From assembly GCA_000803105.1 (NCBI GenBank), contig JTDA01000013.1, positions 62,001 to 126,000 of the forward strand: a DNA stretch of 64,000 nt, written 5' to 3'. The stretch comes from Coprobacter secundus (GTDB lineage: Bacteria; Bacteroidota; Bacteroidia; Bacteroidales; Coprobacteraceae). Made by a program: the position numbers and the translations under genes. The first letter of the stretch is position 1, and every line of letters begins with the position of its first letter. This document shows, piece after piece, positions 26,129-35,547 of the stretch. The notes under the pieces were generated by a model. It was given only the letters and a program-made list of their open reading frames with translations. It did no database searches and had not been told where the DNA came from.

Positions 26129-27517
26129 ATGACAGAAAAATTAGAAAAGATGATGAATGACTCCAAGGCGATGCGTTGGGGTGTGCTTACTCTTGTTGCT
26201 TTTACTATGTTGTGCGGGTATTTCCTGACAGATGTAATGGCCCCTTTAAAACCAATGCTTGAGGCACAGTTACTTTGGGATAGTATGGATTATGGTATCT
26301 TTACCAGTGCTTATGGTTGGTTTAATGTATTTCTGTTGATGCTTATTTTTGGAGGAATTATCCTTGATAAAATGGGTGTCCGGTTTACAGGAATGAGTGC
26401 TTGTATATTGATGGTGATTGGTTGTGCTCTAAAATATTGTGCTATTGCCGGTCATATAACGATAGATGGTACAATATTGGGTATGAAATCTCAGGTAGTA
26501 CTTGCTGCTGTAGGATATGCTATTTTCGGTGTGGGAGTAGAAATTGCCGGTATTACAGTATCAAAGATTATTGTAAAGTGGTTTAAAGGTAAAGAATTAG
26601 CATTGGCGATGGGACTTGAAATGGCTACAGCCCGTTTGGGTACAATGTTGGCAATGTCGGTAACTATACCTTTTGCTAAATTATTTGGAACAACTATGCC
26701 TGATGGTTCCATTCAGCCTGATATTCCAGCTCCACTTTTACTTTGTTTGGTTATGCTGTGTATCGGAGCAGTAGGTTTCTTTATTTATACTTTTATTGAC
26801 CGTAAGTTTGACGAGCAGCAAAATGAAGAGAATATGGAACAGGAGGAACCTTTTAGAGCAAAAGATGTATTTTTGGTAATCGCAAATAAAGGTTTCTGGT
26901 TGATAGCTCTTTTATGTGTTTTGTTCTATTCGGCTGTATTCCCATTTTTGAAATATGCAACAGACTTAATGGTTAACAAATATGAAGTAGATGCTTCTTT
27001 GGCTGGAATGATACCTGCTTTATTGCCTTTGGGGACGTTATTTTTAACTCCGTTTTTCGGTAATTTGTATGATCGTAAGGGAAAAGGTGCAACGATTATG
27101 ATTATTGGAGCAATGATGCTGATTGCAGTGCATTTTTTGTTTGCATTGCCATTATTGAATGAATGGTGGTTCGCTACTTTTTTGATGATAGTGTTAGGGG
27201 TAGCTTTTTCTTTAGTTCCTTCGGCTATGTGGCCTTCTGTTCCGAAGGTTATCCCTGAAAAGCAATTGGGTACTGCTTATGCTTTGATATTTTGGGTGCA
27301 AAACTGGGGGCTGATGGGTGTTCCTGCTTTGATAGGATGGGTATTGAATACTTATTGTCGATTGGACGGAGAGGTGGGAACATCTGCTTATGATTATACG
27401 TTACCGATGTATATATTTACAGGTTTTGGAGTTGCCGCCTTGTTTGTTGCTCTTTTATTGAAACGAGAAGATAAAAAATGTGGATATGGATTGGAAGAAC
27501 CTAATATTCAGAAGTAG
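26129..27517 (+). CDS. MFS transporter
   Basis: This protein of about 462 residues has 12 predicted membrane segments and belongs to the major facilitator superfamily. MFS markers include the TM2-3 region LIFGGIILDKMGVRFTGMSA (the GxLxDrxG-like loop) and a second-half copy FGNLYDRKGKGATIMIIGAM. A hydrophilic central loop (about 230-255) is rich in E and Q. The upstream in-frame start at 26099 would add ten residues. I prefer ATG 26129 (MTEKLEKMMNDSKAMRWG). It ends at an exceptional 25-bp terminator. The substrate is unknown. Similar carriers in Bacteroidota are annotated as nitrate/nitrite- or sugar-type MFS, which the sequence does not settle. Confidence 0.9.
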   Translation: MTEKLEKMMNDSKAMRWGVLTLVAFTMLCGYFLTDVMAPLKPMLEAQLLWDSMDYGIFTSAYGWFNVFLLMLIFGGIILDKMGVRFTGMSACILMVIGCALKYCAIAGHITIDGTILGMKSQVVLAAVGYAIFGVGVEIAGITVSKIIVKWFKGKELALAMGLEMATARLGTMLAMSVTIPFAKLFGTTMPDGSIQPDIPAPLLLCLVMLCIGAVGFFIYTFIDRKFDEQQNEENMEQEEPFRAKDVFLVIANKGFWLIALLCVLFYSAVFPFLKYATDLMVNKYEVDASLAGMIPALLPLGTLFLTPFFGNLYDRKGKGATIMIIGAMMLIAVHFLFALPLLNEWWFATFLMIVLGVAFSLVPSAMWPSVPKVIPEKQLGTAYALIFWVQNWGLMGVPALIGWVLNTYCRLDGEVGTSAYDYTLPMYIFTGFGVAALFVALLLKREDKKCGYGLEEPNIQK

Positions 27518-27538
27518 GTCAAGTGTTCAGAAAAGTTT

Positions 27539-27592
27539 CACAAAAAATGACAAAGCCGGGATTTTTTAATCCCGGCTTTGTCATTTTTTGTG
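27539..27592. terminator. Perfect 25-bp bidirectional terminator
   Basis: Arms 27539-27563 and 27568-27592 pair perfectly over 25 bp with a TTTT loop. A GC-rich core (AAGCCGGGATT) and six-base T/A tracts sit in the outer stem on both sides, so it can end the convergent MFS and DUF4301 transcripts. Confidence 0.85.
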
Positions 27593-27598
27593 AATATA

Positions 27599-29119
27599 TT
27601 ACTGATGTTGTTCTCGTAGCAAATCATTGACTGTCTTTACTGGGTTGAATGTTGCAATAGGTACTTCCACAAATAAAGTATTCCAATCAGACATGGCACC
27701 ATTCCACAGTCCAGGTAATTCAAGAGCTTTCAACTCTTTACCATTTTTTGATTTTAAAGAAATGAAGCCAGTATTATTATCTACATATTGGGGTAAATTA
27801 TATTTTTCACCTTTCCTGTTTTTTACGGCACATACTAAATCGACCGGATTGAAGTGAGTAGACGACTTAAATAGTGCAACTGATTCAGGGTTATTCATGT
27901 CTATTTGGGAGCTTTCAAGAATTTGTAAAGAATAAGTTCCATCTTGGTTGTATGCGAGGAAAGGACCACCTCCTGGTTCTCCAACGTTTTTAACCATGCC
28001 ACATACTCGGATAGGACGTTTTAGTTTTCTGAGCAGATAAATGGCTAAGTCGCTATCTTCAAGATGTTTGGTTTCTGGATTTTTGATAAATAAGGAACTT
28101 TGTAAAAATGCAATTATCTCCCTGAGATTTTCGATTGAGTATTTACCACTTTCCAATAATTCAGTATATCTATCTATTTTTTCTTGTAACGAGATAAGTA
28201 CTCCACCTATAATTTTTTTATATTTAATAGTAGTCTCTTTTAGACGGTCAGGAACCACATTGTCTATATTTTTTATGAATATAATGTCTGCGTCTATGTC
28301 GTTTAGATTTTCGATAAGAGCTCCATGTCCACCCGGACGAAATACCAGATTACCATTATCGTCTCTAAATGGTTTGTTATCCATATCAGCGGCGATAGTA
28401 TCAGTCGAAGGCTTTTGCTCTGAGAAACTGATATGATATTTTACACCATATTCCTTTTCATATTCAGGCTGTTTTTCGATAACTAATTTTTGAAAGTAGG
28501 GTAAATGTTCATGAGAGACCGTGAAATGGACATTTACATTGCCTGCTTTGTTTCGAGCATATAGGGCACCTTCGGCAAGATGTTCTTCCATAGCTGTGCG
28601 GTCCGTTTGTGGGTAATGATGGAATTTTAGCATACCTTTTGGCAAGGCTCCATAATTCATTCCATTCTCTGATAATAAGTTTTCAATGATAGTTTTATAT
28701 TTGCCTTCAACGAGTAACTTATCAATATCTTTTCCTTCATTTTTCAAACAGGTCTCATTCAGATCGGAATAAAAGGCAAAGGATTTTATTTGCTTAAAAA
28801 AACTTTTTTCAAAATTATTAGTCGGAGTATCATATGATGCGCCTAAAAACTCAAAAAGATTTTTAAACATACGACTGGCAGCGCCAGATGCTGGAACGAA
28901 TTTTACTATTTTGTGGTTCTTTTCCAAATAATTGTTCCATATGTTCAGATATTTTTCAGCTTCATTTTCATCTATAGAGAGAATCCCATTACCAATAGTG
29001 GCAGCAGATTGTATGTTGAGAAAAGGGAATCCTTTCTTAAAACATTCGAGTTGAGCCTCTATTTGAGATTCAGAGATTCCTTTTTGGCCTAGGAGTTTTA
29101 AATCTTGTTGTGTAAGCAT
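27599..29119 (-). CDS. DUF4301 family protein
   Basis: This protein of about 506 residues matches the Bacteroidota DUF4301 family, with the early segment KFVPASGAASRMFKNLFEFLG, the central FRPGGHGALIENLNDIDADI and a late GEPGGGPFLAYNQDG. The glycine-rich SGAASRMF and GGHGALIENL segments resemble sugar-nucleotidyltransferase-like (UTP-glucose-1-P uridylyltransferase-type) binding loops. A nucleotide- or sugar-phosphate-related role is possible, but this is inference. I chose ATG at 29119 (MLTQQDLKLLGQKGIS) over an upstream in-frame ATG at 29161, because a -7-like TAAATTTG box (minus, 29170-29163) overlaps the longer start. It is a single gene. Confidence 0.82.
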   Translation of the reverse strand: MLTQQDLKLLGQKGISESQIEAQLECFKKGFPFLNIQSAATIGNGILSIDENEAEKYLNIWNNYLEKNHKIVKFVPASGAASRMFKNLFEFLGASYDTPTNNFEKSFFKQIKSFAFYSDLNETCLKNEGKDIDKLLVEGKYKTIIENLLSENGMNYGALPKGMLKFHHYPQTDRTAMEEHLAEGALYARNKAGNVNVHFTVSHEHLPYFQKLVIEKQPEYEKEYGVKYHISFSEQKPSTDTIAADMDNKPFRDDNGNLVFRPGGHGALIENLNDIDADIIFIKNIDNVVPDRLKETTIKYKKIIGGVLISLQEKIDRYTELLESGKYSIENLREIIAFLQSSLFIKNPETKHLEDSDLAIYLLRKLKRPIRVCGMVKNVGEPGGGPFLAYNQDGTYSLQILESSQIDMNNPESVALFKSSTHFNPVDLVCAVKNRKGEKYNLPQYVDNNTGFISLKSKNGKELKALELPGLWNGAMSDWNTLFVEVPIATFNPVKTVNDLLREQHQ

Positions 29120-29247
29120 AGTATAATGTTTTAGAAATAAAATTTGTAGCTTCAAGAACATCCAAATTTACAAAAACATCATTAAAAAATAACATTGTAC
29201 ATCTAAAAAATATATATTTGAGATGTATTTCGCAAAAATAAGTGATT

Positions 29248-31455
29248 ATGGTAGAAAATACATATTTTACAAAAGCTGAGAAAGAAGAGTTTATCGTTGC
29301 ATATAGAACATTGATTAGAACCTCTCGGACTTTAGTTGGTGCAACAGATTTTTTACGTATACGTAAGTGGATTGCAGGAGCAATAGAGTCGGGTAATTAT
29401 TTACGGGATAAATATGGAATAAATATATTATTGAGGAATATCAATACAGCATTGATTTTATCGAAAGAAGTCGGCCTGGAAAGGAGTACATTGATTGCAG
29501 TATTGATGTATAATGTAGCTCTCAGTGAATTCTTGTCAATGGCTCAGATAGAGAAGGAGTTTGGTAGTGATATAACAAAAATTATCAAAGGTCTTATCAA
29601 AGCCAATAGCTTGTATGCAAAGCAGGCTACGGTAGAGAGTGAAAATTTCAGAAAGTTATTGCTGACATTTGCCGAAGATGTAAGGGTAATTATTATTATG
29701 ATTGCTGATAGACTTTGTTTGATGAGAATGATTAATCATCATCCCAATCAAAAATTCCGTGAAGACATTGCTTGTGAAGCTTCTTACTTATATGCCCCAT
29801 TGGCTCATCGATTAGGTCTCTATTCGATAAAATCTGAATTAGAAGATTTGTCTTTGAAATATACCAATCGGGAGATATTTGATCAAATAGCACATAAACT
29901 GAAAGAAACTAAACGGGCTCGAGACCAATATATATACAAGTTTATAGAACCCGTGAAAAAAAAGCTTGAAGAAGCCGGACTTAAATTTGAAATAAAAGGA
30001 CGAACTAAGTCGATATATTCTATTTGGAATAAAATGAAGAAGCAAAAGGCTGATATAGAAGATATATATGACCTGTTTGCTATTCGAGTTGTATTAGATA
30101 CTCCGGAGAGTCAGGAAAAAGCTGACTGTTGGAAAGTTTATTCTATTGTTACAGATATGTACCAGCCTAATCCAAAACGGTTGAAAGATTGGTTATCTAT
30201 ACCAAAGAGCAATGGATATGAGTCTTTACATATAACCGTATTTGGCCCGCAAAATCGTTGGGTAGAGGTGCAGATACGAAGTCGTAGAATGGATGATATA
30301 GCTGAAAGGGGATTGGCGGCACATTGGAAATATAAAGGAATTAAAAGTGAAAATGGACTAGATGATTGGCTGAATAATGTCCGGGATATTTTAGAAAATG
30401 CAGAGAGTGGTCCTATGGAACTTATGAAAGAGTTTAAAATGGATCTCTACGATAAGGAGGTATTTGTATTTACACCAAAAGGTGATTTGTATAAATTACC
30501 TAAGGGCGCTACAATACTCGATTTTGCTTTTCTTATTCACACTGGATTGGGCAGTAAATGTGTTGGCGCAATTGTTAATGGAAAGAACCAGACCATTCGA
30601 TATGAATTGAAGAGTGGCGATACAATAGAGATTTTGACATCTCCGGCACAATCTCCTAAACAAGATTGGTTGAATATTGTTTCAACGTCAAAAGCTCGAG
30701 TGAAAATAAAGCAAGCTCTAAAGGAATCTCAGTTTAAGGAAGCCGAATTTGGAAAAGAACTCTTGCAACGTCGGTTTAAAAATCGTAAGATAGAAATGGA
30801 TGAGGCTTTGATGATGAGACTCATCAAAAAGTTAGGTTTTAAAACTGTCACCGATTTTTATTATGCTCTGGCATCTGAGCATTTAGATGTAAACGTTGTA
30901 TTTGATAGTTATTTAGAGTTGGAACGTAAAGAAAATGAAGAATCGACAGAACAGCGGACGGCCGAAAATTATGTACAGCCATATAGAGAAGAGGATGCAA
31001 CGAAAGAAGATGTTTTAGTTATAGATCAGAATTTGAAGGGTATTGAGTATAAGTTATCGAAATGTTGTAATCCAATATATGGAGATGAAATTTTTGGATT
31101 TGTTTCTACTCAAGGTACTATAAAAATACATCGAGTTGATTGCCCTAATGCAACAGAGATGCGGACACGTTTTGGTTATAGAGTGGTAAAAGCTCGCTGG
31201 TCGGGAAAACAAGGTTCCCAATATGTAACTGTATTACGGGTAGTCGGTCATGATGATATAGGGATTGTGACTAATATAACATCGATTATATCGAAAGAGA
31301 AAAATATATCGATGAGAAATATATCGATTGATTCGAATGATGGGCTGTTTCAAGGCCATATAGCAGTGATGGTTGATGATATTACTGCTCTTAATTCATT
31401 GATTAAAAAACTGAAGACTGTAAAGGGTGTGAAAAACGTAGAGAGAATGCAATAA
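29248..31455 (+). CDS. RelA/SpoT-family (p)ppGpp synthetase with degenerate hydrolase domain
   Basis: This 735-residue RSH protein makes the stringent-response alarmones ppGpp/pppGpp. The order is an HD-type domain (about 45-200), synthetase (about 225-385), TGS (about 402-465), a helical/zinc-finger region (C606-C607, H628, C632) and ACT (about 655-735). The synthetase has IYDLFAIRV (D275), the RLKD loop (311-314), NGYESLH and E340-V-Q-I-R. The hydrolase HD...ED motif is replaced by Y88-N89...S93-E94 (LMYNVALSEF), although DRL at 154-156 remains. It is therefore probably a synthetase without hydrolase. I chose ATG 29248, and GTG 29242 is the alternative. A TATATTTG box lies at 29213-29220. 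Confidence 0.92.
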   Translation: MVENTYFTKAEKEEFIVAYRTLIRTSRTLVGATDFLRIRKWIAGAIESGNYLRDKYGINILLRNINTALILSKEVGLERSTLIAVLMYNVALSEFLSMAQIEKEFGSDITKIIKGLIKANSLYAKQATVESENFRKLLLTFAEDVRVIIIMIADRLCLMRMINHHPNQKFREDIACEASYLYAPLAHRLGLYSIKSELEDLSLKYTNREIFDQIAHKLKETKRARDQYIYKFIEPVKKKLEEAGLKFEIKGRTKSIYSIWNKMKKQKADIEDIYDLFAIRVVLDTPESQEKADCWKVYSIVTDMYQPNPKRLKDWLSIPKSNGYESLHITVFGPQNRWVEVQIRSRRMDDIAERGLAAHWKYKGIKSENGLDDWLNNVRDILENAESGPMELMKEFKMDLYDKEVFVFTPKGDLYKLPKGATILDFAFLIHTGLGSKCVGAIVNGKNQTIRYELKSGDTIEILTSPAQSPKQDWLNIVSTSKARVKIKQALKESQFKEAEFGKELLQRRFKNRKIEMDEALMMRLIKKLGFKTVTDFYYALASEHLDVNVVFDSYLELERKENEESTEQRTAENYVQPYREEDATKEDVLVIDQNLKGIEYKLSKCCNPIYGDEIFGFVSTQGTIKIHRVDCPNATEMRTRFGYRVVKARWSGKQGSQYVTVLRVVGHDDIGIVTNITSIISKEKNISMRNISIDSNDGLFQGHIAVMVDDITALNSLIKKLKTVKGVKNVERMQ

Positions 31456-31589
31456 TTAAGAGAAAAAAGGGAATAATACTGTTTCATAAACATCATTTGA
31501 ATACGGTATTTTTATTAATTCATATTATTGTTATAATTAAGGATTTCTTCTCTGAATATTTGATTCATGTAGTTTTAAGTAGAAGCTAT

Positions 31590-31647
31590 CCTTCAAAAGA
31601 ACGAACTCTAAAAGCTAAAAAACTTTTAGAGTTCGTTCTTTTGAAGG
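31590..31647. terminator. Perfect 25-bp inverted repeat, likely bidirectional terminator
   Basis: Arms 31590-31614 and 31623-31647 pair over 25 bp without mismatch around an 8-nt A-rich loop, between the convergent RSH and vorC-like genes. There is no long U-run directly after either arm. The A/T-rich outer stem (AAAAG/CTTTT) partly compensates. Confidence 0.65.
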
Positions 31648-31677
31648 CATTCCTTTTCTTATGAATAAAGTTTTTTA

Positions 31678-32220
31678 TTAAACTCTCTTTATGATTTCCA
31701 TACCTTTTTTTATTGCTTGTTCATTCATGGGAATAAGCTTATGATGTCTCTCCGGAAGAGACTTCTTGAGTCCGAGCAATACATTCTCAAGAGTAACCAT
31801 TGGTCTTATTTTTAATAAACCACCGAGAACAATCATATTAAAGGCCTTGGAATTATTCATCTCAATGGCGGTATTCATTGCGTCTATACTATATATTTCT
31901 ATATCTTTACGAGTAGGAGCATGGTGGATACCATATCCGTCGTATATAAGTATCCCCCCTGGCTTGACCTTGCTTTCGAATTTGTCGAGAGAAGGTTGAT
32001 TCAGTATTATTGCTATATCAAATGTGTTTAGTACAGGAGAACTGATTCGTTCATCACTGAGTATAACTGTTACATTAGCTGTGCCGCCACGTTGTTCGGG
32101 TCCATAAGATGGCATCCAACTTACTTCTTTATTTTCCATCAACCCCGAATAGGCAAGAATCTTTCCCATCGAAAGTACGCCTTGTCCGCCGAATCCGGCT
32201 ATGATAATTTCTTCTTTCAT
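31678..32220 (-). CDS. 2-oxoacid:ferredoxin oxidoreductase, gamma subunit
   Basis: This 180-residue subunit is of the POR/KOR gamma family: the N-terminal EIIIAGFGGQGVLSMGKILA, then SWMPSYGPEQRGGTANVTV and a late FNMIVLGGLLK. It joins the alpha, beta and ferredoxin-like subunits (genes upstream, same strand) to oxidise a 2-oxoacid with CoA and reduce ferredoxin in the cytoplasm. It is the last gene, 20 nt after the beta-subunit stop. The order delta-alpha-beta-gamma is that of VOR/KOR-type complexes. The substrate, branched-chain 2-oxoacid or 2-oxoglutarate, cannot be fixed from the sequence. Confidence 0.9.
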   Translation of the reverse strand: MKEEIIIAGFGGQGVLSMGKILAYSGLMENKEVSWMPSYGPEQRGGTANVTVILSDERISSPVLNTFDIAIILNQPSLDKFESKVKPGGILIYDGYGIHHAPTRKDIEIYSIDAMNTAIEMNNSKAFNMIVLGGLLKIRPMVTLENVLLGLKKSLPERHHKLIPMNEQAIKKGMEIIKRV

Positions 32221-32240
32221 ACACTTGCTGATTTTACAGA

Positions 32241-33014
32241 TTATTCATTTTTCAGGTCCCCTAACGGATATTTTTCAAACATGTGTTGTTCCATCCATTT
32301 GTTGGCCTGGTCTGGAGTCATTTTCCAGCCGGAGTTACAAGTAGATACAATTTCGACCAAAGATGCACCTTTATGGTTCATTGAGTTTTCAAATGCTTGG
32401 CGAAGCGCTTTTTTCGCTTTTCTTACAGCAGCAGGAGTGTGTACACTTTGACGAGTCACGTAACAAGCCCCGTCAAGTTGGGCTACTAAGTCAGAAATTT
32501 TTAATGGATATCCATTGAGTTCGACATTTCGTCCGTAAGGGCAAGTGGAAGTTACCATACCTTCTAAAGTTGTAGGAGCCATTTGACCTCCTGTCATGCC
32601 ATAAATACCATTATTGATAAAAATTATTACAATATTTTCCCCTCGGTTACAAGCATGAATGGTTTCCGCTGTTCCGATAGCAGCCAAATCTCCATCTCCT
32701 TGATATGTAAATACCATTTTCGATGGATTGAGTCTTTTTACAGCTGTAGCAATGGCAGGAGCACGTCCATGGGCTGCTTCGAGCCAGTCTATGTCGATGT
32801 AATTATAGGCAAATACGGCACAGCCTACAGGAGCTATACCTATGGCATTTTCTTCCATACCCATGTCTTCTATTACTTCTGCTACCAGTTTGTGTACAAC
32901 ACCGTGGCTGCAACCTGGACAGTAATGCATTGCATTATCATTCATCAGTCTCGGTTTGCCGTAGACCAGATTTTCGGGTTTTATAATTTCGTTTACATCC
33001 ATAACATTCGACAT
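32241..33014 (-). CDS. 2-oxoacid:ferredoxin oxidoreductase, beta subunit (TPP-binding)
   Basis: This 257-residue subunit binds thiamine diphosphate and Mg2+ and carries out decarboxylation of the 2-oxoacid. Visible are YCPGCSHGVVHKL (conserved cysteines C33 and C36), the TPP motif TYQGDGDLAAIGTAETIHA with the later NNGIYGMTGGQMAPTT, and the C-terminal CNSGWKMTPDQANKWMEQHM typical of VOR/KOR beta. Its ATG overlaps the alpha-subunit stop by one base, so expression is coupled. Together with Rnf it links amino-acid or 2-oxoacid oxidation to ion pumping. Confidence 0.92.
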   Translation of the reverse strand: MSNVMDVNEIIKPENLVYGKPRLMNDNAMHYCPGCSHGVVHKLVAEVIEDMGMEENAIGIAPVGCAVFAYNYIDIDWLEAAHGRAPAIATAVKRLNPSKMVFTYQGDGDLAAIGTAETIHACNRGENIVIIFINNGIYGMTGGQMAPTTLEGMVTSTCPYGRNVELNGYPLKISDLVAQLDGACYVTRQSVHTPAAVRKAKKALRQAFENSMNHKGASLVEIVSTCNSGWKMTPDQANKWMEQHMFEKYPLGDLKNE

Positions 33015-34093
33015 TACATTAATTTTTCTTTAATTGCAGATAGCACTTCGTCAGGAGTGGGAACAATACCTCCTAAACGCCCGAAATGTTCTACTTTAAC
33101 TTTCCCGTTTACTGCGAGTCTTACGTCTTCTACCATTTGTCCAGCATTCAGTTCTACAGAAATTATCCCTTTAACTTTATCAGTATATGCGGCAATTGCT
33201 TGGCTTGGGAAAGGCCATAAGGTAATGGGGCGGAGTAATCCTATTTTTATGCCTTGTTCTTGGGCCATTTCTATTGTTTTTTGACAAATACGAGCCATAG
33301 AACCAAAAGCAACGATTAGATAATCTGCATCTTCGCAGTTGATTTCTTCGTAGCGGACTTCTTCTTTTTCTATAATCTTATATTTTTTTTGAAAACGGAT
33401 GTTGTTTTCCTCCATAACTGCAGGGTCAAGCTCAAGAGAAGTTATGACGTTTCTTTTACGGTCGGCTGTTTTCCCTAATGCTGCCCATGGGCAATTTTTC
33501 CGAATTTCTTCTTCGGTACGACGTTTTTGGAAAGGGGGGAGGACAACTTTCTCCATCATTTGGCCGATAACTCCATCGGCTAAGATAATAGCTGGGTTAT
33601 TATATTTGAATGCTAATTCAAATCCTAATCCTACAAAATCGGCCATTTCTTGTACTGATGCAGGAGCTAAAGTAATTAGACGATAGTCCCCATGACCCCC
33701 ACCTTTTACAGTCTGGAAATAATCAGCTTGGCTTGGCTGTATAGTCCCTAATCCGGGCCCTCCGCGCATTACATTTATTATGAGACAAGGAAGTTCGGCT
33801 CCAGCCAAATAAGAGATGCCTTCTTGTTTTAAACTGACACCGGGGCTGGATGACGATGTCATTACAGCTTTACCACATCCTGCACCACCATATACCATAT
33901 TAATAGCTGCGATTTCGCTTTCGGCTTGCAATACTACCATTCCGGTGGTTTCCCAGGGTTTCAATTCCATTAATGTCTCCAAAATCTCAGATTGAGGAGT
34001 AATAGGATAGCCAAAATAACCATCTGCACCACAACGAATAGCTGCATGGGCTATGGCTTCATTCCCTTTCATTAATCTAATTTCTTCTGCCAT
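33014..34093 (-). CDS. vorB: 2-oxoacid:ferredoxin oxidoreductase, alpha subunit (VorB-type)
   Basis: This 359-residue subunit starts RLMKGNEAIAHAAIRCGAD. It has the pyrimidine-binding region GYPITPQSEILE and QAESEIAAINMVYGGAG, then SSSSPGVSLKQEGISYL and RGGPGLGTIQPSQADYF, which match the VorB/KorA family. It reads VorB rather than the much longer PorA. It lies 39 nt after the ferredoxin-like subunit and overlaps the beta gene. The common database name is 3-methyl-2-oxobutanoate dehydrogenase subunit VorB. The branched-chain preference is by family, not by visible residues. Confidence 0.88.
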   Translation of the reverse strand: MAEEIRLMKGNEAIAHAAIRCGADGYFGYPITPQSEILETLMELKPWETTGMVVLQAESEIAAINMVYGGAGCGKAVMTSSSSPGVSLKQEGISYLAGAELPCLIINVMRGGPGLGTIQPSQADYFQTVKGGGHGDYRLITLAPASVQEMADFVGLGFELAFKYNNPAIILADGVIGQMMEKVVLPPFQKRRTEEEIRKNCPWAALGKTADRKRNVITSLELDPAVMEENNIRFQKKYKIIEKEEVRYEEINCEDADYLIVAFGSMARICQKTIEMAQEQGIKIGLLRPITLWPFPSQAIAAYTDKVKGIISVELNAGQMVEDVRLAVNGKVKVEHFGRLGGIVPTPDEVLSAIKEKLM

Positions 34094-34132
34094 ATATTTA
34101 ATTCTTATTTTATTATCTGAAAAGGTTGTTTG

Positions 34133-34360
34133 TTATAATTTTACTTTATAAATAGTTATACATCCGTCTGGACATACAAGCCCGCAACTGGCGCAACCGA
34201 TACAATTATCGGGATTTTTCATATACGCATAATGATAACCTTTGTCATTTACTTCCTTTGGTTGTAATGCCAAGACATCTGCTGGGCACGCTACAACGCA
34301 AAGTTCACAACCTTTGCAGCGATCGTTGTTAACTACAACAGCACCTTTAATTTTAGCCAT
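34133..34360 (-). CDS. 2-oxoacid:ferredoxin oxidoreductase, delta subunit (2[4Fe-4S] ferredoxin)
   Basis: This 75-residue polyferredoxin has two clusters, CKGCELCVVACP and CIGCASCGLVCP, each with four cysteines. It carries electrons out of the oxidoreductase. The start ATG 34360 (MAKIKGAVVVNNDR) follows the family, and an ATT start two codons earlier is unlikely. It is the first gene of the operon delta-alpha-beta-gamma. A TAAATTTG -7 box lies on the minus strand at 34392-34385, though the -33 box is not clear. Confidence 0.9.
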   Translation of the reverse strand: MAKIKGAVVVNNDRCKGCELCVVACPADVLALQPKEVNDKGYHYAYMKNPDNCIGCASCGLVCPDGCITIYKVKL

Positions 34361-34656
34361 AATCAAAATTAGTTTTATCTATCGCAAATTTAGTGCTTTA
34401 TTTTTAAACTTGATTCTCAAAGAACTAATTAATCATAAAAGGTGTTCTCCCTAAGATGTAATACTTTTGTAAATAGAGAGTTGTGTAAATATTTTTATTA
34501 TGTAAAATATGTAATAAACAGATATTTTTTCATATAAAGGTATTGCTAAATATAAGTTATCATTCTGATTACAGTAAAATAATCTTTATATAAAAGATTG
34601 CTATTGTAGCTGGAATGACAAAAATCTATACTATGTAATTATACAAATTATATGAG

Positions 34657-35547
34657 TTAATCGATAAACCTTTTACTTATATTCTGGTATTCGTCGATAC
34701 GACGGTCACGCAAAAATGGCCACCATCGGCGGACATTTTCCGAGCGTTTCATATCTATATCTATGATTAAATTTATTTCTTCATCGTTTGGCCCTGAAAT
34801 AAGTATTTCTCCTTGTGGCCCTGCAGCAAAACTATTTCCCCAAAATTGTATTCCGTTAGTTTGTTTTGACGGGTCGGGTTCATGTCCTACGCGGTTTACT
34901 GATATGACAGGTAACCCATTGGCAACAGCGTGTCCTCGTTGGGAAATAATCCAAGCATTTAGTTGGCGTTGTTGTTCTTCAGTAGTATCGCTACTTTCCC
35001 AACCGATAGCTGTAGGATATATCAATATTTCTGCCCCTTTAAGCGCCATGAGCCGGGCTGCTTCGGGGTACCATTGGTCCCAACATACTAAAATTCCTAA
35101 TTTCCCGATAGATGTTTCGATAGGATTAAATCCTAAATCTCCTGGAGTAAAATAAAATTTTTCATAATAAGCCGGGTCATCAGGAATGTGCATTTTCCGA
35201 TATTTTCCGGCGATAGATCCATCAGAGTCGAAAACAACAGCTGTATTGTGATATAATCCAGGAGCTCTTTTTTCAAAAAGGGAAGTTACCAAAACCACAT
35301 TGTTTTCACGTGCTATATTACTGTAAAAATGGGTTGAATCCCCAGGAATGGTTTCTGCCAGATTAAATAATTCAGTATTTTCAGTTTGGCAGAAATAGAG
35401 GCTATTATGTAATTCTTGCAAAACGACTAATTGTGCTCCTTTTTGTGCACAATCGCATATGTTGTTTGCGAGCTTCTTTTTATTAGTTTCGATGTCGGCT
35501 GTATTGCTTTGTTGTATAAGTCCGGCTTTGATTATTTTATTATTCAT
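34657..35547 (-). CDS. aguB: N-carbamoylputrescine amidase
   Basis: This protein of about 296 residues is a nitrilase-superfamily amidohydrolase that splits N-carbamoylputrescine to putrescine, CO2 and ammonia. The catalytic triad is E45 (VVLQELHNSLYF), K118 (GKYRKMHIPDD) and C155 (LGILVCWDQWYPEAARL), and AEILIYPTAIGWE follows as in AguB. I chose ATG 35547 because it overlaps the stop of the agmatine deiminase gene by exactly four bases (ATGA). The upstream start at 35556 is the alternative. Its operon with aguA strongly supports the function. Confidence 0.94.
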   Translation of the reverse strand: MNNKIIKAGLIQQSNTADIETNKKKLANNICDCAQKGAQLVVLQELHNSLYFCQTENTELFNLAETIPGDSTHFYSNIARENNVVLVTSLFEKRAPGLYHNTAVVFDSDGSIAGKYRKMHIPDDPAYYEKFYFTPGDLGFNPIETSIGKLGILVCWDQWYPEAARLMALKGAEILIYPTAIGWESSDTTEEQQRQLNAWIISQRGHAVANGLPVISVNRVGHEPDPSKQTNGIQFWGNSFAAGPQGEILISGPNDEEINLIIDIDMKRSENVRRWWPFLRDRRIDEYQNISKRFID

